Source of the DNA: Cohnella mopanensis
Lineage (GTDB): Bacteria; Bacillota; Bacilli; Paenibacillales; Paenibacillaceae
DNA length: 64,000 nt
Assembly: GCF_022352055.1 (NCBI RefSeq)
Contig: NZ_JAKRWM010000006.1
Location: forward strand, 446,377-510,376
Direction of reading: 5' to 3'
The translations under genes and the position numbers were made by a program. The notes beneath the pieces were generated by a model, which was not told where the DNA came from, ran no database searches, and saw only the letters and a program-made list of their open reading frames with translations. Shown here piece after piece: positions 24,485 through 33,275 of the stretch. Position 1 is the first letter of the stretch, and the number at the start of each line of letters is the position of its first letter.

Positions 24485-26803
24485 TTAGTTCAAGGAATCC
24501 AAGAGATTCTTAATTTGAGGGTTGAGGTTCAGTGCGTTCAAAATGACTGTCAGTGCCTCTGCGCGTGTGGCATTACCCTTCGGATCAAATACGCCACCGT
24601 TCTTCCCATTTATTATACCCACTTCTGCCGCATCTCTAATTAAATTCGCTGCATAAGAGCTTGCAGTGGACATATCCGTAAATTTGCCTTTGGAAACATC
24701 TTTGTTCACACTATCCAAGTTCACAATTCGAGATAAAATAATGACGATTTCTTCGCGGCTGATCGCTTGGTCAGGCTTGAATGTTCCGTCGTTATAACCG
24801 GCAAGCACCCCTGCGCTAGCGAGTTTCTCGATCGCGTCTTTAGCCCAGTGACTGCCAACATCGTTTAGTGCAACAGAATGATTAGCACTACCGCTGATAT
24901 TGAATACACGATATATGATCTCTGCGAACTCAGCACGTGTGATTTTGCCGTCAGGACGGAACGTTCCATCCCCATACCCAACGATAACGTGCAGTTTCAC
25001 GAATGTACCGATGGTCTTTTCTGCCCAGTGTCCTTTAGCGTCAGCTAGTTCAATCTTAACATTAGCTTTCTTAGCTTCCGTTACCTTGGATTCAATAGCA
25101 TTAACTAAGTTTACTACATTAACAACGCTGCTTTTGAATACATCAATCGTAGGTTCCGTCGGCTTCGTAGGTTCCGTAGGCTTCGTAGGCTTCGTAGATT
25201 CAGGAGTCGGTGTTGGTGTTCCGCTGCTGCTGGATGGCGCCCTCGGCGTCACAGCATTGGATGCATCGGAAGCTGCGCTACTACCCATACCATTTACAGC
25301 TTTCACCGTAAACGTATACGTGGTTCCGTTTGACAGCCCCGTTACCTTGATCGGGCTTGACACCCCCATTGCGGTGATATTCCCCGACGAGGCTGTGACC
25401 TCGTAGCCTGTTACTGGGCTTCCTACATTCACTGCAGGGATGTTGAAGCTGACGGTCGCTTGTCCATCGCTTGCCACTGCTCTTACACCCGTTGGCGATG
25501 ACGGAACTGCTATGGGCGTTTCGATCACTTCATTGGAAACAGCGCTGTCTCCTCCGGGGTTCGTTGCTTTGACGACAAAATAGTACGTGGTGCCATTCGT
25601 CAAACCTGTTACATCATAGCTGTATACCGAACTGCTTACCGTGGTTTCTTCCGCCCCATAAGCTCCAGAAGACGTACTTTTGAATATTTTGTACCCCGTG
25701 GAACCAATTACGGGATTCCAAGTAAGGCTTACTTGGGAATCGCTCGCTGTGGCAGGTAGCAGTACCGGCACTCCAGGCACTGGAACCTGCGGTGTTGCGC
25801 TCGCTTCATTGGAGTTGCCGCTGTAGCCTCCTGCGTTGCTTGCCTTGACTACGAAATAATACGTCGTGCCGTTCGTCAAGCCTGTTGCCGTGTAGCTATA
25901 GGTCGCCCCGCTCACTGTCGCAACCGGGGTTAAGCCGTAGGTGCCCGATGCCGTTCTTGTGTAAACATCATAGGTGACTGCGCCTAAAACACCGTTCCAG
26001 CTTAACGTCACTTGTTCGTTACCGGCTGTCCCTGTAAGTCCTGTTGGTGCCGTTGGTGCGTCAACCTGTGGCGTTGCGCTCGCTTCATTCGAGTAAGAGC
26101 TATCCCCGCTTTCGTTGCTAGACTTCACCGCAAAGTAATAAGTTGTACCGTTGGTCAGTCCTGTTATTGCTGTGGTTGTGCCGGTGACTGTCGCTACCGG
26201 ACCTGCATCGTACGTACCAGGGGATGTTCCTTGATACACTTTATAGCTCGTAGCCCCCGAAACGCTGCTCCAGTTTAACGTTATTTGTCCATCACTTTTT
26301 GTAGCTGCAACATCAATTGGCGCAGTCGGAGATGCGATATTGAAAAGTTGAAACTCTGCAATGTCAGGAAAGAAAGTCCACGTATTAATAGTAATTTTTA
26401 CGTATCTTGCACTGACAGCTTGTGACAATGTTTTGGTAATAGTTACTTCAGTATTTCCAGACACTGTATCCACTACAGTCCAAGTTGAATCGTCATTGCT
26501 TGTTTCTAAAGTGATTGCATGATTAATGTACTCACCAAGGCGTGATTGTACAACATAACTATTAAATGTAGTTACCGACCCTAAGTCAACCTTAAGCCAC
26601 GGAGGACTGCTTGCAGATGAGGGTCCCCAATCAGTATATGGATTGCCGTCGACTGCATTACTTGCAGGACTACCGCCCCATACACTACTAGCTGTTGCAG
26701 TTTTATTCAAAGCTAAATTAGTTGGGGCTGCATGTACAGAGGTCACTCCTGCCATAAAAATAAATAATAATACCGATAACAAAAAATTACACTGTCTAAT
26801 CAT
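24485..26803 (-). CDS. Discoidin/fibronectin type III surface protein with three SLH domains
   Basis: 772 residues. Signal peptide (residues 1-25, ending HAA); F5/8 type C carbohydrate-binding domain about 30-150 (ATASSVWGGSPASNAVDG start); four fibronectin type III repeats about 158-520, each with a GLTNGTTYYFxVK-type strand; a Pro/Thr/Lys linker; and three SLH repeats from about 590 to 765 (FRPDGKITRAEFAEIIYRV). SLH domains bind pyruvylated wall polymers, so it is anchored at the cell surface and probably binds glycans. Substrate unknown. Its 350-nt upstream region has no gene. Confidence 0.88.
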   Translation of the reverse strand: MIRQCNFLLSVLLFIFMAGVTSVHAAPTNLALNKTATASSVWGGSPASNAVDGNPYTDWGPSSASSPPWLKVDLGSVTTFNSYVVQSRLGEYINHAITLETSNDDSTWTVVDTVSGNTEVTITKTLSQAVSARYVKITINTWTFFPDIAEFQLFNIASPTAPIDVAATKSDGQITLNWSSVSGATSYKVYQGTSPGTYDAGPVATVTGTTTAITGLTNGTTYYFAVKSSNESGDSSYSNEASATPQVDAPTAPTGLTGTAGNEQVTLSWNGVLGAVTYDVYTRTASGTYGLTPVATVSGATYSYTATGLTNGTTYYFVVKASNAGGYSGNSNEASATPQVPVPGVPVLLPATASDSQVSLTWNPVIGSTGYKIFKSTSSGAYGAEETTVSSSVYSYDVTGLTNGTTYYFVVKATNPGGDSAVSNEVIETPIAVPSSPTGVRAVASDGQATVSFNIPAVNVGSPVTGYEVTASSGNITAMGVSSPIKVTGLSNGTTYTFTVKAVNGMGSSAASDASNAVTPRAPSSSSGTPTPTPESTKPTKPTEPTKPTEPTIDVFKSSVVNVVNLVNAIESKVTEAKKANVKIELADAKGHWAEKTIGTFVKLHVIVGYGDGTFRPDGKITRAEFAEIIYRVFNISGSANHSVALNDVGSHWAKDAIEKLASAGVLAGYNDGTFKPDQAISREEIVIILSRIVNLDSVNKDVSKGKFTDMSTASSYAANLIRDAAEVGIINGKNGGVFDPKGNATRAEALTVILNALNLNPQIKNLLDSLN

Positions 26804-27028
26804 CCGCTTCTTTCACTCGCTTTTCGTTATATTCGATGATGAACTTCACACGAGCCTTCAATGCCTCAACGCTATGAAATTTACTTTACGCAATAATAAC
26901 AAGTATTAGAAAACTCTTCTCGTATAGCCACTTTCTTTTAAGTAATGATAGTTTTCTCACTATCCATTCCTCCATATTTCACAACTACAGTATCCTATAC
27001 TGTTTTCCTCTACTACTATACTACTATA

Positions 27029-27082
27029 TATTCATCTAAGGTTATCAATCTGTAATCACGATCACATTTTTTCGAACAATTA
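27029..27082. repeat. Diverged copy 2 of the paired ~54-bp leader sequence
   Basis: Matches 110-163 (shared CATCTAA, AATCTGTAA, ACATTTT). It lies upstream of the minus-strand SLH gene and 89 nt left of module h. The remainder of 26804-27170 is AT-rich with no gene. Confidence 0.45.
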
Positions 27083-27170
27083 AGAAATTTGGGTAAATAC
27101 TCATCGTTAATCGCAACATGCTAAAATACATTTATCGGTAACTCATTCGAGATGAGTTACAGGTCAAGGA

Positions 27171-27600
27171 AAAGCAAAAATCCACAACCTCATGCGGTTG
27201 TGGATTTACATGGTGGAGGCGAGGGGAGTATCCAATTCCTCATTGAAATGGCTGACGAAGAGTGCTCGACGATGACGTTCTTAGAGGTGGAATTGAATTG
27301 CGTGCTCAGTCCGCTCCGCTACCTTCCGCGCGATCGAACCCCAATGTCCTTTTTAGGACTGGGAGACTCCCCGTTCTACTCCCCAAACGAAACACGACTA
27401 TTTCATGTCGGTTTCTTGTGTCGCGATTCTATATTCGGCTCAGGGGTATCCCATTCATGATTAAATTTGCTGACGAGGGTAATTCGCGGATGACGTTCTT
27501 AGAGGTAGAATGAGATGCCGTGCTCGTCCGCTTCGCTCCCTGCGCGCGGAACGTACCCCATTGTCCTCCTTCGGACTGGATCGACTCCCCTCTTTTCCAC
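27171..27600. mobile_element. ssrA 3'-end module h (two tail blocks, class A)
   Basis: Hairpin arms 27178-27189 and 27196-27207, ssrA end from 27211, a class A tail containing MTFLEVE in the plus frame, a spacer with CCCCAATGTCC, a second hairpin region near 27385-27415, then a second tail frame 27445-27513 also ending MTFLEVE, and the GCTTCGCTCCCTGCGCGCGG block leading to the native ssrA terminator. The two tail blocks align without gaps at codon level. Confidence 0.72.
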
Positions 27601-27636
27601 GCAAAAAAGCCAGCCTCTTGCGGCTGGCTTTGATGA
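27601..27636 (-). terminator. ssrA terminator
   Basis: Arms AAAGCCAGCC (27606-27615) and GGCTGGCTTT (27622-27631) with a T tract on the minus strand, 6 nt after the CCA end of tmRNA. The same hairpin is found in modules c and g. Confidence 0.9.
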
Positions 27637-28002
27637 TGGTGGAGGCGAGGGGAGTCGAACCCCTGTCCGAAGACAACGCCACATGTGCTTCTACGGGTGT
27701 AGTGACAGTTTTGATGTCACCCTAGAGACTCCCCGTCACCGGATTCCCTTCGGGTCAGCCTGGTTGTCTTCTTCTAGAGAGCCTCAGGCGGAGACTTTCT
27801 AGCGTATCCCACTATAGGTTAGCCCCTAGCCTGCCACATGGGCGATGGAAGGTAGAAGCACGCTAACAGTTTCTTAGGCTGCTAAAGCGTAGTTGTTTTG
27901 TTGTTTGCCGTTTAATAGGCTTTCCGCGTTAGTGAAGCAGACGCAGCCCTACTACCCGCTACCCACGCTCGTTCTATCCCCGTCGAATCCATAAACGCCC
28001 CC
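27637..28002 (-). ncRNA. ssrA: Transfer-messenger RNA (tmRNA)
   Basis: 366 nt. The 5' end GGGGGCG (28002-27996) pairs with CGCCTCC before ACCA at the 3' end (one G.U pair). The T arm is GGGGTTCGACTCCCC. The tag frame is 27909-27874, resume codon GGC, reading GKQQNNYALAA and stop TAA. With SmpB it rescues stalled ribosomes and marks the nascent protein for degradation. CCA is encoded. The next gene upstream on the same strand is smpB. Its 3' end is the hub of the accessory array to the left. Confidence 0.97.
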
Positions 28003-28086
28003 GAATGCTGGTCGTCCGCCGCCGAAGCGGTTGGAGTGCCAGGAACCTTCCCGAAGGAAGTACAAGCTTGCTTAGCTTACTGATCT

Positions 28087-28117
28087 ATTATAACACGTGC
28101 GACTTACCCTATGCGAA
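28087..28117 (-). promoter_or_regulatory. Putative ssrA promoter
   Basis: TATAAT on the minus strand at 28087-28092; the matching -35 is weak (TTCGCA at 28112-28117, 19 nt spacing). Transcription would start near 28079, giving a ~77-nt 5' leader removed by RNase P during tmRNA maturation. Confidence 0.5.
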
Positions 28118-28198
28118 AATATTGTTGCCATCCCTACCACATCATGCCCGCATATCCAAACCGCCAAACCTGCTCACGAGCAATCCAGAAGTGCCTTT

Positions 28199-28681
28199 TT
28201 ACTTGTACACCTTCTGCTTCTCGCGGAGAATCCGTTGGATATCCCGTTGGGAATCCCGCTTGGCGTCGGCTTCGCGCTTGTCGAACTGCTTCTTCCCTTT
28301 ACCGATGCCGATAAGGCATTTGGCGTAGCCGTTCTTGATGTAGACGCGAAGAGGAACCAAAGTGTAACCTTCTCGCTTAACGGAGCCGAGCATCTTATGG
28401 ATCTGAGTCTTATGCAGCAAGAGCTTGCGAGCCCGAGTCGGATCGACCGGATTATGGCGATTGCCTTGCTCGAAAGGGCTAATATGCATATTGTGAAGGA
28501 ACATCTCGCCGTTGCGAATCGTTGCGAAAGCATCGCCTAACGTCGCGCGGCCGGTGCGAAGAGACTTAATCTCCGTACCCGTCAGAACCATACCGGCTTC
28601 AATGGCTTCCTCGATGAAGTAATCATGGGACGCCTTCTTATTCTGAGCTAATGGCTTGTCGAATTGGTCTTTCTTGCCCAT
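28199..28681 (-). CDS. smpB: SsrA-binding protein SmpB
   Basis: 160 residues, normal length. Typical N-terminal KASHDYFIEEAIEAGMVLTGTEIKSLR, central HNMHISPFEQGN and the basic C-terminal tail KRDSQRDIQRILREK that enters the ribosomal A site. Binds the tRNA-like domain of tmRNA. Immediately upstream of ssrA in the same direction. Confidence 0.97.
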   Translation of the reverse strand: MGKKDQFDKPLAQNKKASHDYFIEEAIEAGMVLTGTEIKSLRTGRATLGDAFATIRNGEMFLHNMHISPFEQGNRHNPVDPTRARKLLLHKTQIHKMLGSVKREGYTLVPLRVYIKNGYAKCLIGIGKGKKQFDKREADAKRDSQRDIQRILREKQKVYK

Positions 28682-28793
28682 TTTCCTTCATCTCCCTTAC
28701 CATAACCGTTGATGGCGCCGACCTATAGCTGCCGGACATTCATTATAGCACGCGCCGACCCGCGCCATCAACCGAACGGAACCCAGCTTTATC

Positions 28794-29729
28794 CTATTTC
28801 CCTTGAGACTCCGTGATGCTCTTGTCGATCAGCGCCATTCGAATGTACAAGCCGTTGACGGCCTGGCGGAAATACGCTGCGCGAGGATCGGAATCGACCT
28901 CTTCGGTAATCTCGCCCGCGCGCGGCAGCGGATGCAGCACGATCGCATCCTTGCGCATCCGGGACATTAATTCGGCATCGACGATGTACTGGCCGGAAGC
29001 CTTCTCGTACTCCTCGACCGAAGGAAAACGTTCCTTCTGAATCCGAGTCTGGTACAGGACATCGATGGAACCCGCGACGGAATCTAGATCGTTCGTCTCG
29101 GCGTAACGGATGCCTTTCTCGTCCATGTACTTCTTCACGTTATCGGGAATCCGTACGTTGTCAGGAGAGATATAGTACACCATCACATCCTGATAATTCG
29201 CCAAAATGTAGCTCAAAGAGTGAACCGTCCGCCCATACGCGAGATCCCCGACCATCGCGATCTTTAAGCCATCGATCTTGCCGAACTCCTTGCGAATCGT
29301 GTAGGCATCCAGCAGCGCCTGCGTTGGATGCTCGCCAGCTCCGTCTCCCGCGTTAATAACCGGGACGGTCGCGACCTTCGCCGCGCGTTTCGCCGCGCCA
29401 ATCTCGGTATGGCGCATGACGATGATATCGCTGTATCCGCTGATGATGCGAATCGTGTCCTCCAGCGTCTCTCCCTTAATCGCGGAAGAGAATTGCGCCG
29501 CATTTTCTGTTCCGATGACGCTTCCGCCGAGACGATTCATCGCCGATTCGAACGACAGCCGCGTCCGCGTGCTCGCTTCGAAGAACAGCGTCGTCATAAT
29601 CCGTCCCTCATGCCTTCTGTCTCCGCCGCGGGCGACTACGCCTTCCATATCGCGCGCCGCATCGAACAATGCTTCCAGCTCGTTTTTCTCGAACTGTTTG
29701 GCTCCTAGTACGTGGTAATATTGTTTCAA
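28794..29729 (-). CDS. pyrB: Aspartate carbamoyltransferase, Escherichia-type catalytic chain
   Basis: 311 residues. Carbamoyl-phosphate site FFEASTRTRLSFE, 80s-loop Ser/Lys in SSAIKGET, IVMRH, GDGAGEHPTQ with the catalytic His, YGRTVHS, TRIQKERF and HPLPR are all present. The HPLPR segment continues AGEI where Escherichia coli has VDEI. The sequence is much closer to the PyrI-associated enterobacterial/clostridial type than to Bacillus PyrB. No regulatory subunit gene is nearby and no other pyrimidine gene is in the window. It sits between rnr and smpB, genes that are neighbours in many Bacillota, so it looks inserted. Confidence 0.9.
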   Translation of the reverse strand: MKQYYHVLGAKQFEKNELEALFDAARDMEGVVARGGDRRHEGRIMTTLFFEASTRTRLSFESAMNRLGGSVIGTENAAQFSSAIKGETLEDTIRIISGYSDIIVMRHTEIGAAKRAAKVATVPVINAGDGAGEHPTQALLDAYTIRKEFGKIDGLKIAMVGDLAYGRTVHSLSYILANYQDVMVYYISPDNVRIPDNVKKYMDEKGIRYAETNDLDSVAGSIDVLYQTRIQKERFPSVEEYEKASGQYIVDAELMSRMRKDAIVLHPLPRAGEITEEVDSDPRAAYFRQAVNGLYIRMALIDKSITESQGK

Positions 29730-29837
29730 ATTCCGTCAGCCTCCCCGACATCTCCGTACACACACTAAATACTATCCTATAAGATACTGCGAACTTTGTA
29801 AAATGGCATATGTCACGATTTCGAGCCGTCTTCCAAG

Positions 29838-29878
29838 CGGAAAAAGAACCTCCCGGCAACTCCGTCCGGAAGGCTCTT
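29838..29878 (-). terminator. rnr terminator
   Basis: Minus-strand hairpin AAGAGCCTTCCGG / CCGGGAGGTTCTT followed by TTT, just past the rnr stop codon. Confidence 0.65.
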
Positions 29879-29884
29879 CCTAGC

Positions 29885-32794
29885 TTATTCTTTTGGTTTC
29901 TTGCGTCTGCTTGGCTTTGCTTCTCCGCTTGGCTTCGGAACGGAAGCTTCCGCCTTCGTGAACGGCTTGGAGCGCTTGCTGCCAAAGCCGCCGCCGTTTC
30001 CGCCTCCACGTCCTTTGCGCGGATTGGAGAACATGCCGCCATCCGTACCATCGTCCGTAGCTTTATAATTGCCGGAACGTGGAAGTCCCCACATATCAAG
30101 CTTGCCTCGCCTGGCCGGAGCCGCGCCGCCGGAACTTCCCGATCCGCTATTTCCAGCGGAAGGCTTTCCTCCGGATGAGGATGCATTAACAGTCGATTCC
30201 GGAGTAAATGAGTCCCGTTCCCCGCCACGACCTTTGCGCTTCGAAGGTGAACGCCCATTCTCGGCTGCAGCCGCAGTAACAGGGGAAGCTTGAATGCCAA
30301 TCGACTCGACAGGCTCTCTAGCTTGCAAAGCCCCTTGGCCTACCGGCTTTCTCTTCCGCTTACCGCCACCGCCGTTGCCTTGACCGCCGCCGAATTTCCC
30401 ACCTGCTCCATTAGCACCGCTGCGATCATCCGTCCGTTCGCCGCCTTTACGACCACCGTTTGCACCGCGATCATCCGTTCGCGCGCCTTTTCCGCCGCCC
30501 GGTTTACCGCCGCGCCCACCGCGTCCGCGACCGCCGTCGCCTCCGCCGCCAACGCCGACAAAACGTCCCGACGCGTTCAGCTTCTTCCGCTTCCGGTCGA
30601 ATCCGCCCGGTCCGCGAGCATCGACGAAGCTCACTCGGCTGCCGCTGCGCGATTTCATGTCGACCATCTCAAAGTCGATCGTATGATCGCTCATGTTTAC
30701 CCGCCCAACGCGAATCTTCACTTCATCGCCGATTCGGTAAATCTTCGATGTTCGTTCGCCGATAAGCGCCATGTGAAGCTCATGGAAATGGTAATAGTCG
30801 TCGGTCAGATCGCTAAGACGAATGAGTCCTTCTACTGTATTTTCCAATTCGATGAACATCCCGAAGCTCGTTACGCCGCTGATAATGCCGACGAATTCTT
30901 CGCCGATCTTGTCGAGCATGAACTCGGCCTTCTTCAGCTTCTCCGTATCCCGCTCCGCATCGACCGCTACCCGCTCCCGTTCGGAAGATTGAGAAGCGAT
31001 GTCCGGCATCCGCGCATTCAGCGAATCGAAACGATTGTCCGGCAACGTTCCTCCGTTCTCCAGCACCTCGCGCATGACGCGATGGATCGCCAAGTCCGGA
31101 TAACGGCGAATCGGGGAAGTAAAGTGGGAGTAATATTCCGCGGCCAATCCGAAATGCCCCAAGCTCTCGGCATCGTACTTCGCCTGCTTCATCGAACGCA
31201 GCATCATCGTGCTGAGTACGGTCTCTTCCTTCGTCCCTTGAATCTCTTCTAATAAAGTCTGCAACGCGCGCGGGTGAACGGTATTCCCTTTGCCCCGCAC
31301 CGCGTAACCGAAATTGCCCGCGAACTGCATGAACGTCATCAGCTTCTCGTTGGAAGGCTCTTCATGAATCCGATAGATGAACGGAACCTTGAGCCAGTGG
31401 AAATGCTCGGCCACCGTCTCGTTCGCCACCAGCATGAACTCTTCGATGATCTGCTCCGCGATGGTACGCTCTCTTTTTACGATTTCAACCGGTTTGCCCT
31501 GCGCGTCCACGATGACCTTCGATTCCTGGAATTCGAAGTCGATCGCGCCGCGGCGCATTCTCATCGAACGCAGCCCCATAGCCAGCTCGCGCATAAGCTT
31601 AAACGTATCCACCAACTTGGAATAACGCTCGGTTACTTCGGGATCTTCTTCGTTCAATATTTTGCGGACGTTCGTGTAAGTCATTCTCTCCGTTGTCCGA
31701 ATTACGCTCGTAAAAATATCATGACGAACCTGCTTCATCGTATCCGGCTCGAACTCCATCTCGCAGCTCATCGTCAGCCGATCGACTTGCGGATTCAGGG
31801 AACAGATCCCGTTCGACAGCCGATGAGGAAGCATCGGAATAACGCGATCGACCAGATAGACGCTGCAGCCCCGGTTGTAGGCTTCCTCGTCCAGCTTGGA
31901 CTTCTCACGCACGTAATAACTTACGTCCGCGATATGCACGCCCAGCACGATATTGCCATTAGGCAATCGCTCGACGTTAACCGCGTCGTCCAAATCTTTG
32001 GCGTCCTCGCCGTCGATCGTCACGATGGTCTTATCGCGCAAGTCTCGGCGGCCTTGTTGAACGATCTCGTCCTCCGTGATCGTGTCCGGCGCGGCTTCCG
32101 CCTCCGCCAGTACATCTCCGGGGAAGCTCTCCGGCAAGCCGTGCTTGCGGATGATGCTAAGAATATCGACGCCCGGATCATCCTTATGGCCCAGCACCTC
32201 GATGATCTCGCCTTCCGCCGCCGAACGTCCTTCCGGATACGTCAGAATGTTCACGACGACTTTCTGGCCGGTCACGGCACCTTTGAAACCTTCGCTGCGA
32301 ATGAAAATATCCTTATTAATCCGTTTGTCATCCGGCACTACGAAGCCATAGCTCTCGTGATTCTGGAATACGCCGACCACCTGGGTGACCGCGCGCTTAA
32401 CGATGCGAACGATCTCGCCTTCCAGCTTGCCGTTCTCGTTCTTCGCGGACACGCGCGCCAGCACGATATCCCCGTTCATCGTTCCCTTCATGTCGTTGGC
32501 ATGAATGTACAGATCAGGATGCTCCTTGTCGTCGGGAATCAAGAAAGCAAAGCCCTTCGGATGGGACTGAATACGTCCGCGCAGCAAATTCATCCGTTCC
32601 GGAACGCCATAGCGCTCCGTACGGGTGAGCAGAATTTTCCCGTCCTGCTCCATCTCGGTCAGCATACGTAAGAAAGCCTTGAATTCAACGGCGTCCTCTA
32701 TGCCAAAATGTTTTTCTAATTCCTTATAAGTCAACGGTTTATAGGCGGTTTCCCGCATGAAATCGAGCAACTCCTGCTCTGTGCACATCGGCAT
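29885..32794 (-). CDS. rnr: Ribonuclease R with long RGG-rich tail
   Basis: 969 residues. N-terminal winged helix, two cold-shock domains (about residues 75-225), RNB catalytic domain with DAKDLDDAV (metal-binding Asp cluster near 275) and an S1 domain about 640-725 (EEFVGIISGVTSFGMFIEL). The last ~220 residues are low-complexity Gly/Arg/Lys repeats with RGG motifs; Bacillus RNase R is about 779 residues. 3'-5' exonuclease that degrades structured RNA and works with tmRNA in clearing faulty mRNA. ATG 32794 follows GAGGTGAT; the upstream GTG overlaps it. Confidence 0.94.
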   Translation of the reverse strand: MPMCTEQELLDFMRETAYKPLTYKELEKHFGIEDAVEFKAFLRMLTEMEQDGKILLTRTERYGVPERMNLLRGRIQSHPKGFAFLIPDDKEHPDLYIHANDMKGTMNGDIVLARVSAKNENGKLEGEIVRIVKRAVTQVVGVFQNHESYGFVVPDDKRINKDIFIRSEGFKGAVTGQKVVVNILTYPEGRSAAEGEIIEVLGHKDDPGVDILSIIRKHGLPESFPGDVLAEAEAAPDTITEDEIVQQGRRDLRDKTIVTIDGEDAKDLDDAVNVERLPNGNIVLGVHIADVSYYVREKSKLDEEAYNRGCSVYLVDRVIPMLPHRLSNGICSLNPQVDRLTMSCEMEFEPDTMKQVRHDIFTSVIRTTERMTYTNVRKILNEEDPEVTERYSKLVDTFKLMRELAMGLRSMRMRRGAIDFEFQESKVIVDAQGKPVEIVKRERTIAEQIIEEFMLVANETVAEHFHWLKVPFIYRIHEEPSNEKLMTFMQFAGNFGYAVRGKGNTVHPRALQTLLEEIQGTKEETVLSTMMLRSMKQAKYDAESLGHFGLAAEYYSHFTSPIRRYPDLAIHRVMREVLENGGTLPDNRFDSLNARMPDIASQSSERERVAVDAERDTEKLKKAEFMLDKIGEEFVGIISGVTSFGMFIELENTVEGLIRLSDLTDDYYHFHELHMALIGERTSKIYRIGDEVKIRVGRVNMSDHTIDFEMVDMKSRSGSRVSFVDARGPGGFDRKRKKLNASGRFVGVGGGGDGGRGRGGRGGKPGGGKGARTDDRGANGGRKGGERTDDRSGANGAGGKFGGGQGNGGGGKRKRKPVGQGALQAREPVESIGIQASPVTAAAAENGRSPSKRKGRGGERDSFTPESTVNASSSGGKPSAGNSGSGSSGGAAPARRGKLDMWGLPRSGNYKATDDGTDGGMFSNPRKGRGGGNGGGFGSKRSKPFTKAEASVPKPSGEAKPSRRKKPKE

Positions 32795-32879
32795 CCGTAT
32801 CACCTCGTCCTATGTATAGTATACACACTTTGCGTCCTCGGCAACCGGATGACCCATTCTCATCTCATGCGCGATAGCA

Positions 32880-32911
32880 CAAAAAAAGGCAGGAAGCTCA
32901 CGCTTCCTGCC
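32880..32911 (-). terminator. secG terminator
   Basis: Arms GGCAGGAAGC (32888-32897) and GCTTCCTGCC (32902-32911), T7 tract on the minus strand. Confidence 0.9.
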
Positions 32912-32924
32912 TCAGCTCATTTCG

Positions 32925-33161
32925 TTAGTTTTTCACGAAATACGCGACCACCAAAGAAAGGATGAAGAAACCAATCGCCAACCCGATAGTTAGACGCTGT
33001 AAGAACAGGTCAATACCGCGAGCCTTTTGTTTGCCGAACAAGTGCTCAGCTCCACCGGAAATTGCGCCCGACAAGCCTGCGCTCTTACCCTTCTGAAGCA
33101 GAACGACTGCAATAAGTCCAAGAGAGAAAATAACCAAAATTATTTTGAGAACGACGTCCAT
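32925..33161 (-). CDS. secG: Preprotein translocase subunit SecG
   Basis: 78 residues, two transmembrane helices (about 3-21 and 54-74) joined by the Gly/Ser loop [25 protein letters not shown] (key residues [13 protein letters not shown]). Part of the SecYEG channel. Keeps the usual Bacillota position upstream of rnr-smpB-ssrA. Confidence 0.96.
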   Translation of the reverse strand: MDVVLKIILVIFSLGLIAVVLLQKGKSAGLSGAISGGAEHLFGKQKARGIDLFLQRLTIGLAIGFFILSLVVAYFVKN

Positions 33162-33275
33162 CGTTTACACCTCCCAAATCCCGTTACAAAAACAGTATTT
33201 TCATTTTATCACACCGCCCAGTTGGTTGACAACCATCCCTTTAAAATGCAACAACTGACAGCCTTTTCGCTATTC

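Larger units (their letters stand above)
183..27636. mobile_element. ssrA-linked accessory cassette array
   Basis: The whole stretch left of the tmRNA gene is split by recurrent modules that each contain a terminator hairpin plus a copy of the ssrA 3' end (CCA end at 220, 2563, about 15808, 17619, 17792, 22198, 23723, 27211 and the native 27637). Seen directly: the repeats, their common orientation and the unrelated cargo between them. Established: the 3' end of ssrA is a frequent target of integrating islands, which restore the gene with their own copy of its end. Inferred: the region was built by repeated integration at this site. No complete integrase, transposase or phage gene is visible, so mobility would have to be supplied in trans or from outside the window. 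Confidence 0.75.

Noticed and set aside
15690..27600. CRISPR array
   Set aside because: The repeats are far apart, contain terminators and ssrA ends, and have no regular spacers or cas genes.
1..27636. Prophage
   Set aside because: No integrase, structural, lysis or replication genes of phage type were seen.
27515..27802. Plus-strand frame across the tmRNA gene (reads EGSRTPVRRQR)
   Set aside because: It is the antisense of ssrA and its terminator, a well-known source of false proteins.
30290..32671. Long plus-strand open frames opposite rnr
   Set aside because: High-GC shadow frames of the RNase R gene; no ribosome-binding sites or family features.
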